The notes: generated from the sequence alone by a model not told the origin. Positions 41,332-50,831 are shown, counted from the stretch's first letter. The stretch is DNA of 64,000 bases from JARLGU01 sp036504535 (GCA_036504535.1 DASXUY010000037.1:1-64000), one strand, 5' to 3'. Program-made: numbers and translations.

Positions 41332-44115
41332 ATGCTTTCATTTCGTAACCTACCGATTCGAAGAAAGCTGACCATCGTCATCATGGTGACGAGTTCGCTG
41401 GCTTTGATCGTGTCGCTGACATGTCTGCTCGTCTATGACCTGATTACCGTTCGCCAGTCGATGATCCACGACCTCGATACGCTGGCTCAGGTTTTGGGAC
41501 GCAACAGCACGGCCGCGTTGACATTCAACGATCCCAAGGATGCTGAGCAAACATTGTCCGCTTTACGCGCACGGCCACGTATCGTCGTCGCCCGCATCTT
41601 TGACGCAAACGGCAGCCCGTTTGCATCGTACACACGCAAAGTGCCCGACGGGGCAACGCTGCCTACCAAAACACCTCCTATCGGCCACGGATTCAACCGC
41701 GATACCCTTCGCCTCACGGAGCCTATCTACTTCAAGGGCGATGTCGTCGGCTCAATTTTCCTAGAATCGGATGTGTCCGAAGTTCAGGAACGCCTGCGCC
41801 AGTACGCGTGGATTACAGCGCTGGTTCTCGGCGGGTCTCTGCTCGTCGCGCTCGTTGTATCCGAAATCCTGCAGCGTGTGATATCCGGCCCCATCCAGTA
41901 CCTCGCTCGCGTCGCGGCTGAAGTGGTAAAGGACAAGAACTACGGAGTGCGGGCAAAGAAGGTCAGCGAGGACGAGAGTGGTGTGCTAATTGACGCTTTC
42001 AACCAGATGCTTGCTGAAATCGAGAGCCAAGACGCAGAGTTACGAACTGCGAACGAAGACCTGGAACGGCGTGTTGATGACAGAACCAAGGAGCTGCGTG
42101 CGTCCCAAAGCCGTGTTGAAGAAAACCTCGCGCTCGTTGAGGCGACCCTTGAAGCGACCACTGACGCTATCCTCGTGCTCGACAACGACCAAAAGCTCAA
42201 CGACTACAACCATAACTTTATATCACTGTGGAAAATCGACCCGAAGCTGGTCGATGACCGCAGCATGGATCAGATCCGGGATTATATGATCTCGTGCGTC
42301 GTGGAACCAGCGACTTATATGGCAACGGTGGAAGACCTTTATGCCAATCCCGAAGCACAGAGCTTCGACGTACTACAGCTCAAAGATGGACGCACCATAG
42401 AGCGGTACTCCCAGCCGCAGAAGGCCATGGGACGAACGGTCGGTCGCGTTTGGAGCTACCGGGACGTTACCGAGCGCCTCCGAGCGGAACAGGAGATACG
42501 CAAAGCTAAAGAAGCAGCCGAAGCCGCGGCGCGCGCCAAAAGCGAGTTCCTGGCCAATATGAGCCATGAGATACGCACACCGATGAACGGCATCATTGGG
42601 ATGACCGATCTGGCCCTCGACACGGACCTCACCGCCGAACAACGGGACTTCCTCTCCATGGTTAAGGTTTCCGCCGACTCGCTGCTCTCCGTAATCAACG
42701 ACATCCTTGACTTCTCAAAAATCGAAGCGGGCAAAATGGACATGGACGAGATCGATTTCAGCCTGCGAGATTGCCTCAGCGATGCCATGCGATCGCTGGC
42801 CATCCGAGCCGACGCCAAAGGTCTCGAAATCGTCTGTCACGTGCCCGCCAATATTCCCGACGCGCTTTTTGGCGACCCCAATCGATTACGGCAAATCATA
42901 ATCAACCTCGTCGGCAATGCTATTAAATTCACCGAGGTTGGCGAAGTTGTCGTGCAGGTTGGCCTTCTGGAGCGTGCCAGCGATGACCTATCTCTCCAGT
43001 TCTCCGTCAAAGACACCGGCCCCGGCATCCCCGAAGAGCGGCGCGGAGCCATATTCGAGGCGTTTACCCAGGCCGACAGCTCCACGACCAGGCGGCACGG
43101 CGGCACGGGCCTCGGGCTCACTATATCGTCGAAACTCGTCGAACTGCTCCATGGCAGAATCTGGGTCGAGAGCACCATTGGAGTCGGCAGCACATTTCAC
43201 TTCACGGCTAAGTACAAACAGTCATACGCTGACGTCATCCAACACCTTGCCGAACCCGAAGATGTTAGAGGGCTCCCCGTGTTAGTTGTCGACGACAGCA
43301 GCACAAACCGCCGCATACTAGCCGAGATGCTCGTTAACTGGCACATGGAGCCCACCGCAGTTGCAAGCGGTGCGGAAGCCATATCCGCCCTCGAAGCAGC
43401 TAGCGCCGCGCACCGTCCGTTCTCACTGGTGCTACTCGATGCCAAAATGCCTTCGATGGACGGCTTCCTGGTGGCCGAAGAGATCAATCGACGGCGCAGC
43501 TTGGCGGGTGCCGCGATCATGATGCTATCGTCCGCAGGCCAATCGGGCGTTATGGCGCACTGCCGCAGTATAGGTATCAGCGAATACCTCGCCAAGCCAA
43601 TTAAGCAATCAGAACTACTCGATGCCATCCTGCGCGCCGTCGGCAAAACGGCGCGAACCCACCCAATGCGTTTCGAACACCACGACCATCAAAAGGCAGA
43701 CGGAATGACGCGCCTTGATATACTCGTAGCGGAGGACAACGCTATCAACCAGCGACTGGCGCTACGTCTCCTCGAAAAGCGCGGACATAAGGTGAGCGTC
43801 GTAGCAAACGGTAAGGAAGCAGCGGATGCGGTCCGCGCTAACAGATTCGATGTTGTCCTTATGGACGTCCAGATGCCAGAAATGGATGGATTTGAGGCAA
43901 CCGCAGCCATTCGAGCCTTCGAGGATCCATTGGGCCTCCACACCCCCATCGTCGCTATGACCGCCCATGCCATGACTGGCGACAGAGAACGGTGCATAGC
44001 CGCTGGCATGGACGCCTACGCCTCCAAACCCCTTCGTATCGAGGAGCTGGTCGAAGCCATTCGAACCGTCACCGCCAGCCGATCCGCAGAGCACGCTGCT
44101 ATGCCTCTCTCGTAG
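41332..44115 (+). CDS. Hybrid sensor histidine kinase with two receiver domains
   Basis: The 927-residue protein has a first membrane helix (residues about 16-40), a periplasmic sensor region of the CHASE8-like size, a second helix near 160-180, HAMP (ILQRVISGPIQYLARVAAEV), a coiled stretch, a PAS-like domain (ATLEATTDAILVLDNDQKL), HisKA with the phospho-His in ANMSHEIRTPMNGIIGMTD near residue 411, and an HATPase domain with DTGPGIPEERRGAIFEAF and GTGLGLTIS. Two receiver domains follow with Asp in LVLLDAKMPSMDG (near 702) and DVVLMDVQMPEMDG (near 844). It starts 3 bases past the YfiR-like stop, so the three genes form one unit. There is no HPt domain, so the output partner lies elsewhere. Confidence 0.95.
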   Translation: MLSFRNLPIRRKLTIVIMVTSSLALIVSLTCLLVYDLITVRQSMIHDLDTLAQVLGRNSTAALTFNDPKDAEQTLSALRARPRIVVARIFDANGSPFASYTRKVPDGATLPTKTPPIGHGFNRDTLRLTEPIYFKGDVVGSIFLESDVSEVQERLRQYAWITALVLGGSLLVALVVSEILQRVISGPIQYLARVAAEVVKDKNYGVRAKKVSEDESGVLIDAFNQMLAEIESQDAELRTANEDLERRVDDRTKELRASQSRVEENLALVEATLEATTDAILVLDNDQKLNDYNHNFISLWKIDPKLVDDRSMDQIRDYMISCVVEPATYMATVEDLYANPEAQSFDVLQLKDGRTIERYSQPQKAMGRTVGRVWSYRDVTERLRAEQEIRKAKEAAEAAARAKSEFLANMSHEIRTPMNGIIGMTDLALDTDLTAEQRDFLSMVKVSADSLLSVINDILDFSKIEAGKMDMDEIDFSLRDCLSDAMRSLAIRADAKGLEIVCHVPANIPDALFGDPNRLRQIIINLVGNAIKFTEVGEVVVQVGLLERASDDLSLQFSVKDTGPGIPEERRGAIFEAFTQADSSTTRRHGGTGLGLTISSKLVELLHGRIWVESTIGVGSTFHFTAKYKQSYADVIQHLAEPEDVRGLPVLVVDDSSTNRRILAEMLVNWHMEPTAVASGAEAISALEAASAAHRPFSLVLLDAKMPSMDGFLVAEEINRRRSLAGAAIMMLSSAGQSGVMAHCRSIGISEYLAKPIKQSELLDAILRAVGKTARTHPMRFEHHDHQKADGMTRLDILVAEDNAINQRLALRLLEKRGHKVSVVANGKEAADAVRANRFDVVLMDVQMPEMDGFEATAAIRAFEDPLGLHTPIVAMTAHAMTGDRERCIAAGMDAYASKPLRIEELVEAIRTVTASRSAEHAAMPLS

Positions 44116-44150
44116 CACCGCAGACCCGCACAGCGTTCCCCGGTCCACAA

Positions 44151-44177
44151 GAAAAAGCCCCGGCTTTCGCCGGGGCT
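44151..44177 (-). terminator. Terminator of the TonB operon and lipoprotein gene
   Basis: On the minus strand AGCCCCGGC-GAAA-GCCGGGGCT is followed by TTTTTC. It lies 28 bases past the lipoprotein stop codon and also faces the kinase gene end. Confidence 0.88.
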
Positions 44178-44204
44178 ATAGGTGATGCTTTCGGATCGAT
44201 TATG

Positions 44205-45116
44205 CTACGGGAACGCTATAACGAGCGGATCCCCAGCTGAATCAACGGCCGAGAGCCCAGCAGCGGTGAGCGTGAACGTGCCAGTCGTCGTCTTGGTGCC
44301 GCTTGTGACAGTGATCGTCTGCGCGCCGGGAGCGGCGAACAAGATCACGACACCCTGAGCATCAGCGGTCGTCTGAGCAGTCGCACCCGCGATCGCGCCA
44401 GTGATAGAGGCTGTAGCGCCTGGAATGGCGTTGCCGTCAGCATCTGTGATCTCAACCTCGATAGCGGCGTCAGTAGGCTTGAGCACCACCGTCGAGAATG
44501 TTGTCGTCGATGATCGTCCGTCCACATCGCTGACCGTCGCAACCAGGGTATGAAGGCCCGTGGTCGAGAACGGCAGGGTGAACGGTGCTGAGCTGTAACC
44601 GCCGTTGGGGTAGGCCCCAACGCCGACATTCGCCGAGTCAAACGCGAGCGCCTGGCTGAATCCGCCCACTTCCGGCGAAGTGATCTTGAGGCTTGACGGT
44701 ACGATGGGCGACACGACGCCACCCTTCTGGCCGTTCGCAACACCAGCACGGAACACAACAGTACTGCTTGCAGGTGCCGCTTTTGCGACAAGGTAGTTAC
44801 CACCGGACAACCCGAGCAGGGTCGCGCCAGGAGCAAACCCGAGCGGAATGGTTCCGCCTACGGTAAGGGAAGCGAGTGGCTTAGCTGTCGACGCAACAGC
44901 GGAGGTCAGGTACCCCGTATCGCTGCTGGCCGATGGCGCTAGGCCGCTCTCCTCATTAAACGAGCCGCCGATCGCTTTCGCCGGTGACAGACCATTGATT
45001 GTGGGGTCGGAGTCAACGTTCGGATACAGCGACGAGTTGGTTGATGTTCCGCCGCAACCGGTCAATGCGAGAGCAGCGAGTCCGGCGGCGAAGGCGAGTA
45101 TTCTCTTCTTATCCAT
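44205..45116 (-). CDS. Putative lipoprotein with Ig-like / regulatory-like beta domains
   Basis: The 303-residue protein has a lipoprotein signal peptide with lipobox LTGC at residues 18-21 and a Gly at +2. The following region is Ser/Thr-rich and beta-structured, with an Ig-like repeat (GLHTLVATVSDVDGRSSTTT) and a carboxypeptidase-regulatory-like segment (EVEITDADGNAIPGATASI). No enzyme motif is present. It follows the TonB receptor on the same strand after a 79-base gap with a strong stem-loop, so it may be a surface partner of that receptor. AAAGGACGG serves as ribosome-binding site. Confidence 0.75.
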   Translation of the reverse strand: MDKKRILAFAAGLAALALTGCGGTSTNSSLYPNVDSDPTINGLSPAKAIGGSFNEESGLAPSASSDTGYLTSAVASTAKPLASLTVGGTIPLGFAPGATLLGLSGGNYLVAKAAPASSTVVFRAGVANGQKGGVVSPIVPSSLKITSPEVGGFSQALAFDSANVGVGAYPNGGYSSAPFTLPFSTTGLHTLVATVSDVDGRSSTTTFSTVVLKPTDAAIEVEITDADGNAIPGATASITGAIAGATAQTTADAQGVVILFAAPGAQTITVTSGTKTTTGTFTLTAAGLSAVDSAGDPLVIAFP

Positions 45117-45141
45117 AATGATTACCGTCCTTTAGTGGCAG

Positions 45142-45173
45142 GGCTGCTATCGATCTTACGTCCGATAGCAGCC
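45142..45173 (-). promoter_or_regulatory. 11-bp perfect stem-loop between receptor and lipoprotein genes
   Basis: GGCTGCTATCG and CGATAGCAGCC are separated by 10 bases. There is no T-run after it on the minus strand, so it is more likely an mRNA processing or stability element than a full terminator. Confidence 0.6.
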
Positions 45174-45195
45174 GCATGCCAGCGACTGATCTCCT

Positions 45196-47835
45196 TTAGA
45201 ACTTCGTGCGGACGCCGAACGATACAAAGATCGGCGTGATGATGGTCGACTTTCCGTAATACACTCGACCTTGCGGATAAGCAGCAGAAGGAGCCTCGTA
45301 ATAAGGTGTTCCCTGCTGAGTAGCCGTCGAGTAGTTTAGGACCGTCTTGGAATCAAGCACGTTGTCCACATTCAGGAACAAGCTCGTCGCTTTGCTAAGA
45401 ATGAAGTTCGAGTTGATGCTCAGCTTGTAGTGCCAGCCAGATCGACCCGCAACCGGGTTAAGCGGCTGCAGAGTCTGCTTGTCGAGCAGCGTGACAGGCA
45501 CTTCGGTGAAGTCCGAGTTACCGACACCCTGTTCGCTATGCTGAGCGTCCGCCCCTTCGCCAACGCTCGCGAGACCGTTGATGAATGGGAAGCCGCTACC
45601 GGCATCGAGAACTGCACTCGTCTCAAACCACTTGTTGAGCTTCTTGTTCGCTACGATTGCAACCGTGTGGCGCTGATCGTAAGTGGTCGGGTACCGGTCG
45701 CGGTTGAACTGGCGGAAGTCAGCATCCGAGATATTCGGATCGCCCGAGAACGCATTGTAGAAGTACGGCAGGTAGCCGGTATCGAAAATGCTGCTCGACG
45801 CTCTCGAAACCTGATTGGTATACGAGAAGAAGCCGTTCCAGTCAGAGTCGTTAACCTTGCGCTTGTTGAGGATGAACTCAACGCCATTGGCTCGGCCCGT
45901 ACCGCTGTTATCGTATCCACGAACGCCGCCTAGCGGGTTGTAGGACGTTCGCGTGTACTGAATGAGGTCGTACTGATAGCGCTCGAACAGCGTAGCGTTC
46001 ACGCTCCAGCTAGACTTGTAAGCGTTGAATGCCTTCTCGACACCCAGCTCGTAGTTGTTCGAGTGAAGGGTTCCGAGCTTGTTGTACTGAGCATAGCGAG
46101 AAGCCATACGTTTTTGCTGATCCGTGGGGCTCGTGGCCGTCGCGGCACCGCCGTAGTCGGTCGGGAAGAGAACTTCCACGAGACGAGTATCGGGGAACTG
46201 CGAGTTGGCGCCATACGAAGCGCGAAGAACGAGGTCCTTCTTCGGCGAGTAGTTCACGCCGAGTCTGGGGTCCACATACGTGTCGGTGTACGACGCGAAC
46301 TTCACAAGTCCGAAGTGCTGTGATCCATAGCGGACGCCAGCATCGAGTGTCACCTGATCGTTCAAAGCCTTCAGCTTGTTGCCAAGGTAAAGCGTGTGAG
46401 CGGTCGGCTTGACGAACGATGCGCGGTCGATATCGCCATACGACGGCAACGACGCGATAGGCTGTAGGTATGTGCCCGAAATCGGGTCAACAACACTGCG
46501 GTAATGTGTCCACGAAGGAGTGTACGCATAACCGGCTCGTAGCTGGTACTTCGAGGTCACCTGGTTGGTGTAGTCCAACTGGTGGCCCGTGGAGTGCTCG
46601 CTGCGCTCCGAGTATACCGACGCCGTATTCTCATTGTGGAACGCCACAAAGTTGTACAGGTGGTAGTAGCGGTATGACAAGAAGCTGCTCGGGGTGAAGT
46701 TGTGCTTGTATGTCAGCGAGGAGATATTGTAACCCTGAATCGAGTAGTCCTGGCGGAACTTACCGGTTTCAAACGCGCTATTCGTCGGTCCCGACGAATC
46801 GGGGGTGAACGCGTAGTCCGATGCAGCAGTGCGATCTTCCTGGTAGTTCAGGTACTTTTCGTAACCCTGGTTGTAGAGGAATGAAACAGTGTTGTTCGGG
46901 TCGGCGTAATAGTTGAGTTTCGTAAGGCCGTCAAAGGAGTCTACTTTAGCTACCTGCGTGTTGCCTGGGAAGCTGTTATTGAACATGATGGTCGAACCAT
47001 AGTAATCAAACTTGCCGTTCGGCGTAATATTGCCGTATTGCAGGTTTGTGCCGGTATAGTTCCAACCATGGCCCGGTCCCGCAGTGAGCTCAGCGGTACC
47101 GCCCTTGATGTCGCGGCCGTTCATGGTAAGCTCGTTGATAAAGCCACCAGTCGCGCCGCCATATGACGGGTCAGCGGTGCCTGAATAAACGTTGGCGCTC
47201 TTCAAACCGACAGTTACGATATTGGTCGCAAACTGACCAGTCATGTGCTCGGTGATCGGAATGCCGTCCAGCGTAAAGCCAACCTGGTTCTGGTCGGCGC
47301 CTCGGACGTGGGTGTAGCCCGACGGGTCAGGGGTGATACCAGGCTGACCGAACACGAGGCCGGGGAACTGGTAGAGGTTGTTCGGCTGCGACTTGGTGAG
47401 TTGCTCGGTGCGAGTGCCGATCACGTATTGCGTGCTCGTATCGGCGCGTCGCACTGGAGCAGCTAAGATTTTGGACGAACCGGTGCTAATGATCTTCTTG
47501 TAGAGGCCAAAGTCGACGGTTGTCGTACTGTCAGCCTGTACTGCGATGGAAGATTCCGACGCGTCAAAAACCGCCGAGTTAGTCTTCAAAGTATACGAGC
47601 CAGGCTGCACACCGGTAAAGATGTAGTAACCGCTCTTATCGGTTGTTGCCACGAGACCTGTTTCGACTATGGTGACTTTGACACCACCAAGAGCTGTGCC
47701 TGCGTCCGCAGCTTTAACGTGCCCCTGAATAGCGCCTGTCGTGGCCGCGAATGCAGATAGTTGGAACGTGCATATGATGCCCAAGAGCAATGCAGGCAGG
47801 GCCCAACGAAATAGTTGTCTAGTTTTAGACTTCAC
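45196..47835 (-). CDS. TonB-dependent receptor with N-terminal carboxypeptidase-regulatory-like domain
   Basis: The 879-residue protein starts at GTG 47835, with AAGGAGG ten bases upstream. A signal peptide (LLLGIICTFQLSAFA) is followed by a CarboxypepD_reg-like domain (GAIQGHVKAADAGTALGGVK ... GVQPGSYTL), then a plug with HVRGADQNQVGFTLDGIPI and GGATGGFINELTMNG. A large barrel follows and ends with Phe (FVSFGVRTKF). This SusC/Oar-like layout is common for receptors of oligosaccharides or unknown ligands. It lies downstream of tonB in the ExbBD operon. Between tonB and this gene is a 242-base gap in which I recognise no known riboswitch. Confidence 0.93.
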   Translation of the reverse strand: MKSKTRQLFRWALPALLLGIICTFQLSAFAATTGAIQGHVKAADAGTALGGVKVTIVETGLVATTDKSGYYIFTGVQPGSYTLKTNSAVFDASESSIAVQADSTTTVDFGLYKKIISTGSSKILAAPVRRADTSTQYVIGTRTEQLTKSQPNNLYQFPGLVFGQPGITPDPSGYTHVRGADQNQVGFTLDGIPITEHMTGQFATNIVTVGLKSANVYSGTADPSYGGATGGFINELTMNGRDIKGGTAELTAGPGHGWNYTGTNLQYGNITPNGKFDYYGSTIMFNNSFPGNTQVAKVDSFDGLTKLNYYADPNNTVSFLYNQGYEKYLNYQEDRTAASDYAFTPDSSGPTNSAFETGKFRQDYSIQGYNISSLTYKHNFTPSSFLSYRYYHLYNFVAFHNENTASVYSERSEHSTGHQLDYTNQVTSKYQLRAGYAYTPSWTHYRSVVDPISGTYLQPIASLPSYGDIDRASFVKPTAHTLYLGNKLKALNDQVTLDAGVRYGSQHFGLVKFASYTDTYVDPRLGVNYSPKKDLVLRASYGANSQFPDTRLVEVLFPTDYGGAATATSPTDQQKRMASRYAQYNKLGTLHSNNYELGVEKAFNAYKSSWSVNATLFERYQYDLIQYTRTSYNPLGGVRGYDNSGTGRANGVEFILNKRKVNDSDWNGFFSYTNQVSRASSSIFDTGYLPYFYNAFSGDPNISDADFRQFNRDRYPTTYDQRHTVAIVANKKLNKWFETSAVLDAGSGFPFINGLASVGEGADAQHSEQGVGNSDFTEVPVTLLDKQTLQPLNPVAGRSGWHYKLSINSNFILSKATSLFLNVDNVLDSKTVLNYSTATQQGTPYYEAPSAAYPQGRVYYGKSTIITPIFVSFGVRTKF

Positions 47836-48077
47836 TACGAGTTGCCTCCTTTTCAGTTATCTAGAAGGCGCCCATTTGGACCCTTCTTTAGCGCACATCT
47901 CGAACGTCGACTACTTCGTCGCGATCACCGCTCCACTTGACAATTCAAGCAGCAACGGTTCCAGTGGCAGGTCTAGCCTTTCGCCCCGGAATTCGCCTCA
48001 CTATCTTTCTATTGAAACTGAGCGCAGAGCACTCGCCAAACCCAGCCAGAGTCGGCGAGAAAGCAGCCCATTGCTAT

Positions 48078-48878
48078 CTAGAAATTCCATTCATGCGTCA
48101 TCGTGGCAACGATAGGATCGCCGCCCTGTTGCGCAGCCTTGAATCGCATGCCCCGAATGACATTCATCGCGGCGTTGTCCAGTTGTCCATTGCCCGACGA
48201 CTTTCGTATCCGTATCTTGAACGGCTTACCGTTCTCGTCAACGTCGTATATGACGACGATCCTGTTGCTCGACAACGCGCTCACGTCCACATCGTCCGGC
48301 ACCTGCAGGTCGCGATACCCGCCGATTGGCTCTGGGGTCGCACCTGCTGCGAGGTCGGTGCGACGCGGCGGCTCCGGCTTAGGCTCGGGTTTCGGTTCCG
48401 GCTTGGGCGCCGGTGGTGGCGGCGGAGCTTCGCGCACCGGCTCAGGCTTCGGTGCTGGCGGCGGCGGTGGCGGATCAGGCTTGGGATCCGGCTTCGGTGC
48501 TGGTGGCGCTTCCGGCGCAGTTGGCGTACCAACCTGCCCCGATGAAGGCTCCACAGCTACCGTACCACTCGTGCTCACACTGCCTGTCGCCACGGGCGCG
48601 GGCATCCGCACCATCGGCTGCGGCGGAGGCGGCGCTTGATGCGTCGCCGGAATAATCTTCGACGTTGGCGGTGGCGGCGTAACGGCCTTCGGAGGAGGAG
48701 GCTTTGGCTTACGCTTCTCCTGCACCGGCGGCTTGTAAACCTTGATTTCGCGTGCCTTCAGATCTCTCATCGCATCCGCATGCTGGAAAATGTCGCTGTT
48801 GCCGACAAGCATCACAAACAGGATGTTCACAACCAACGAGACCGCAAGATAAATTGGAAACCGCTCGCTCTTATCCAT
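48078..48878 (-). CDS. tonB: Energy transducer TonB
   Basis: The 266-residue protein has one N-terminal membrane helix (FPIYLAVSLVVNILFVMLV), a long Pro-rich periplasmic spacer with EKRKPKPPPPKAVTPPPP and several KPEP/KPDP runs, and a C-terminal TonB domain ending in GMRFKAAQQGGDPIVATMTH. The charged-Pro spacer is typical. It sits nine bases past the second exbD gene, and with ExbB/ExbD it transmits proton-motive force to outer-membrane receptors. Two such receptors are in this window. The C-terminal domain uses FKIRIRKSSGNGQLDNAAMN, a normal TonB pattern. Confidence 0.93.
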   Translation of the reverse strand: MDKSERFPIYLAVSLVVNILFVMLVGNSDIFQHADAMRDLKAREIKVYKPPVQEKRKPKPPPPKAVTPPPPTSKIIPATHQAPPPPQPMVRMPAPVATGSVSTSGTVAVEPSSGQVGTPTAPEAPPAPKPDPKPDPPPPPPAPKPEPVREAPPPPPAPKPEPKPEPKPEPPRRTDLAAGATPEPIGGYRDLQVPDDVDVSALSSNRIVVIYDVDENGKPFKIRIRKSSGNGQLDNAAMNVIRGMRFKAAQQGGDPIVATMTHEWNF

Positions 48879-48887
48879 GATCGCTAC

Positions 48888-49337
48888 TTACTTGTGCACT
48901 CCAACTGCCTGTCCCGTCAGCGAAACCGGTTCCGTGGCAACCATCACCGCAGGCGGGTCGCCACTCGGCTTTTCAACAGTGTTCACCTGATCCATTACGT
49001 CGATCAAGGTCTGCACGCGTTGAGCTTTGGCGACATTCACGACAATCACTGTATCTGGCTCACCGGTTACCTTATCCTGGAGCAAACTCCCCAATTGCGC
49101 GGGCTGAATTTTCGTCAAGTTGATGTAGTAGTCACCAGACTTATCGACAGTTACAATCGCCTTGGGTGCGGGCTTATGAGAGGCAGGCGCATTCGTCGGC
49201 ATACTCACGCCCATCCCCTTCATCTTCACCATCGAGAGGCTCGTGAACATGAAGAACACAAGCAGGAAGAAGATGGTGTCGATCATCGGGATGATCTCAA
49301 TTCGAGCCTTTTTCATTGGCGCTTGGCGGATTTTCAT
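48888..49337 (-). CDS. exbD: Biopolymer transport protein ExbD, second copy
   Basis: The 149-residue protein has the ExbD start KKARIEIIPMIDTIFFLLVF with the membrane Asp that takes part in proton transfer, followed by a small periplasmic domain. The start overlaps the previous exbD by four bases. The two copies share the whole N-terminal helix but differ in the periplasmic part, which is common where a heteromeric ExbD pair is used. Confidence 0.92.
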   Translation of the reverse strand: MKIRQAPMKKARIEIIPMIDTIFFLLVFFMFTSLSMVKMKGMGVSMPTNAPASHKPAPKAIVTVDKSGDYYINLTKIQPAQLGSLLQDKVTGEPDTVIVVNVAKAQRVQTLIDVMDQVNTVEKPSGDPPAVMVATEPVSLTGQAVGVHK

Positions 49338-49756
49338 TGATTGGCCTCCGCCGCGTTCTTTGGAGCCGTTGCAATGAGGAGCGACGCCGGGTTCGCTTGC
49401 TTGATTATGTCCATCGTGCGAAGGAACGTTTCCACCGACTGATCCTTGTCGCAGTTGATCACGACCACAATCGAAGGGTTATCGTGGATCTTCTCTTCAA
49501 GGTAAGGCTCGATTGCCGCGAACAAGACTGGGCGACGATCAACGTAGTACTCGCCCTCTTTCGAGATGCTGACCACGACTTTTTCCAGCGGCTTCTCGTG
49601 AGCCGTAGAGCTGTCGGGCAAGTTCACCTTGTGTGCCGACATCTGGACCATCGATAAGCTGGTGATCATAAAGAACACAAGAAGAAAGAAGATCGTGTCG
49701 ATCATGGGAATGATCTCGATCCTCGCCTTCTTCATCTCTTGTCTGGGCAGTTTCAA
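49334..49756 (-). CDS. exbD: Biopolymer transport protein ExbD, first copy
   Basis: The 140-residue protein has the same KKARIEIIPMIDTIFFLLVF start and membrane Asp as its neighbour, then VVVSISKEGEYYVDRRPV in the periplasmic domain. It begins one base after the exbB stop codon. With ExbB it forms the proton-driven motor of the TonB system in the inner membrane. Confidence 0.92.
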   Translation of the reverse strand: MKLPRQEMKKARIEIIPMIDTIFFLLVFFMITSLSMVQMSAHKVNLPDSSTAHEKPLEKVVVSISKEGEYYVDRRPVLFAAIEPYLEEKIHDNPSIVVVINCDKDQSVETFLRTMDIIKQANPASLLIATAPKNAAEANQ

Positions 49757-49757
49757 C

Positions 49758-50393
49758 TCACGCTCCCGATTTCAACTGCGAGTCGGCAACTATGTTGATC
49801 AACTGTGTCGCACGGATTTCCATCTGAGAGATAACGCGCTTCACTTTTTCAGTCAACGCGTTGTAACCAACGAGGGTGACGATTGCGATCGCAAGGCCTG
49901 TCGCAGTCGCAATAAGCGCCTCAGCAACACCGCCAGTAATGGCAGTCGGGGCATTCAACGCTTGTGCGGATGCTACAACATGGAACGATCTGATCATGCC
50001 AGTTACAGTTCCCAGCAACCCAAGCAACGGCGCGATCGTAATAATCGTGTCGAGCCAGTTGAGACGAAGGTAGAGTGTCGGCGTTTCGACCAACGCCAGC
50101 TCTTCCATCAAGCGCTCAATCGAGTCGGCCCCAAGATGGCGATTCCGGATGCCCGTCGCCAAGAGCTGCGGGATCGGACCAGGGTTCGATTGGCATAGCG
50201 CCAATGCCTCATCGGCTTTGCTCTGGCTGAGAAGATCTCGAACCTGCGTCATCAACGCGTCACTGTCGCTTCCAGCCTTGTTCAGGGCGATGAAGCGCTC
50301 TATCATTACGGCAACGGCAATCACCGCGCACGCAAAAAGCGGCCACATGACGAAGCCGCCTTTTAGTAGAAAATCGATTCCATTCGCAATCAT
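49758..50393 (-). CDS. exbB: MotA/TolQ/ExbB proton channel family protein
   Basis: The 211-residue protein has a first helix (FVMWPLFACAVIAVAVMIERF), the cytoplasmic part, then the two conserved helices with TIAPLLGLLGTVTGMIRSF and GVAEALIATATGLAIAIVTLVGYN, typical of ExbB/TolQ. As first gene of exbB-exbD-exbD-tonB-receptor-lipoprotein it heads the operon. Its leader has a strong promoter and an attenuator-like stem. ExbB rather than TolQ is chosen because tonB is in the same operon. Confidence 0.92.
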   Translation of the reverse strand: MIANGIDFLLKGGFVMWPLFACAVIAVAVMIERFIALNKAGSDSDALMTQVRDLLSQSKADEALALCQSNPGPIPQLLATGIRNRHLGADSIERLMEELALVETPTLYLRLNWLDTIITIAPLLGLLGTVTGMIRSFHVVASAQALNAPTAITGGVAEALIATATGLAIAIVTLVGYNALTEKVKRVISQMEIRATQLINIVADSQLKSGA

Positions 50394-50423
50394 GGCTATA
50401 CTAGAATCCTTGCCCGTTTAAAC

Positions 50424-50463
50424 AAAAAAGCACCTCTCAGACGTGTTAAAGCGCCGAGGGTGC
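50424..50463 (-). terminator. Attenuator-like terminator in the exbB leader
   Basis: On the minus strand GCACCCTC pairs with GAGAGGTGC (one bulge) around a 17-base loop and is followed at once by six T residues. It lies between the promoter and the exbB start, 31 bases before the ATG. Upstream in the leader is another inverted repeat, TGAACA-ATGG-TGTTCA, which could take part in an alternative fold. Confidence 0.7.
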
Positions 50464-50537
50464 CGCAATGCATTTCTCACTGAACACCATTGTTCAACTG
50501 AAAGGCAGGCTGGTTCGAACACCGGCCTGATATCGTA

Positions 50538-50566
50538 AGTATACAACGGTAAATATTGTCATGCAA
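50538..50566 (-). promoter_or_regulatory. Sigma70-type promoter of the exbB operon
   Basis: Minus strand: TTGCAT (50566-50561), 17 bases, TATACT (50543-50538). The expected transcript start near 50531 gives a leader of about 138 bases. Confidence 0.7.
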
Positions 50567-50831
50567 CAAGTCTTATTGCTTGAATCGCTGTCGCTGCTCT
50601 CGGCGCGCGACGGTCTACGCCTCCGTTTCAGCAACTTCCGTCATGTTTCTGATTTTTTCATGAAATTTGCCTCATTAAATATTCGTTAAAAATAATTTTT
50701 TAAGGTCAATTGACAAGGACAGTTGTTCGCATCTTTTTGAGCAATTTTATCGTGTTATCGACGTCTTTCGATTCACGTTGCTGTTACGCGTCCCTGTTGA
50801 CAGATTCGAAATCAGGCAGCTACACAGCACA
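50567..50831. other. AT-rich intergenic sequence
   Basis: Distal part of the 438-base gap between exbB and the DUF1802 gene. It is much more AT-rich than its surroundings, with runs such as AATAATTTTTTAAGG. TTGACA boxes occur but without partner -10 boxes at good spacing. I see no gene. Confidence 0.4.

Noticed and set aside
47836..48077. Possible cobalamin riboswitch before the second TonB receptor
   Set aside because: A GCCACTG-like piece is present, but the other conserved boxes and their order are missing.
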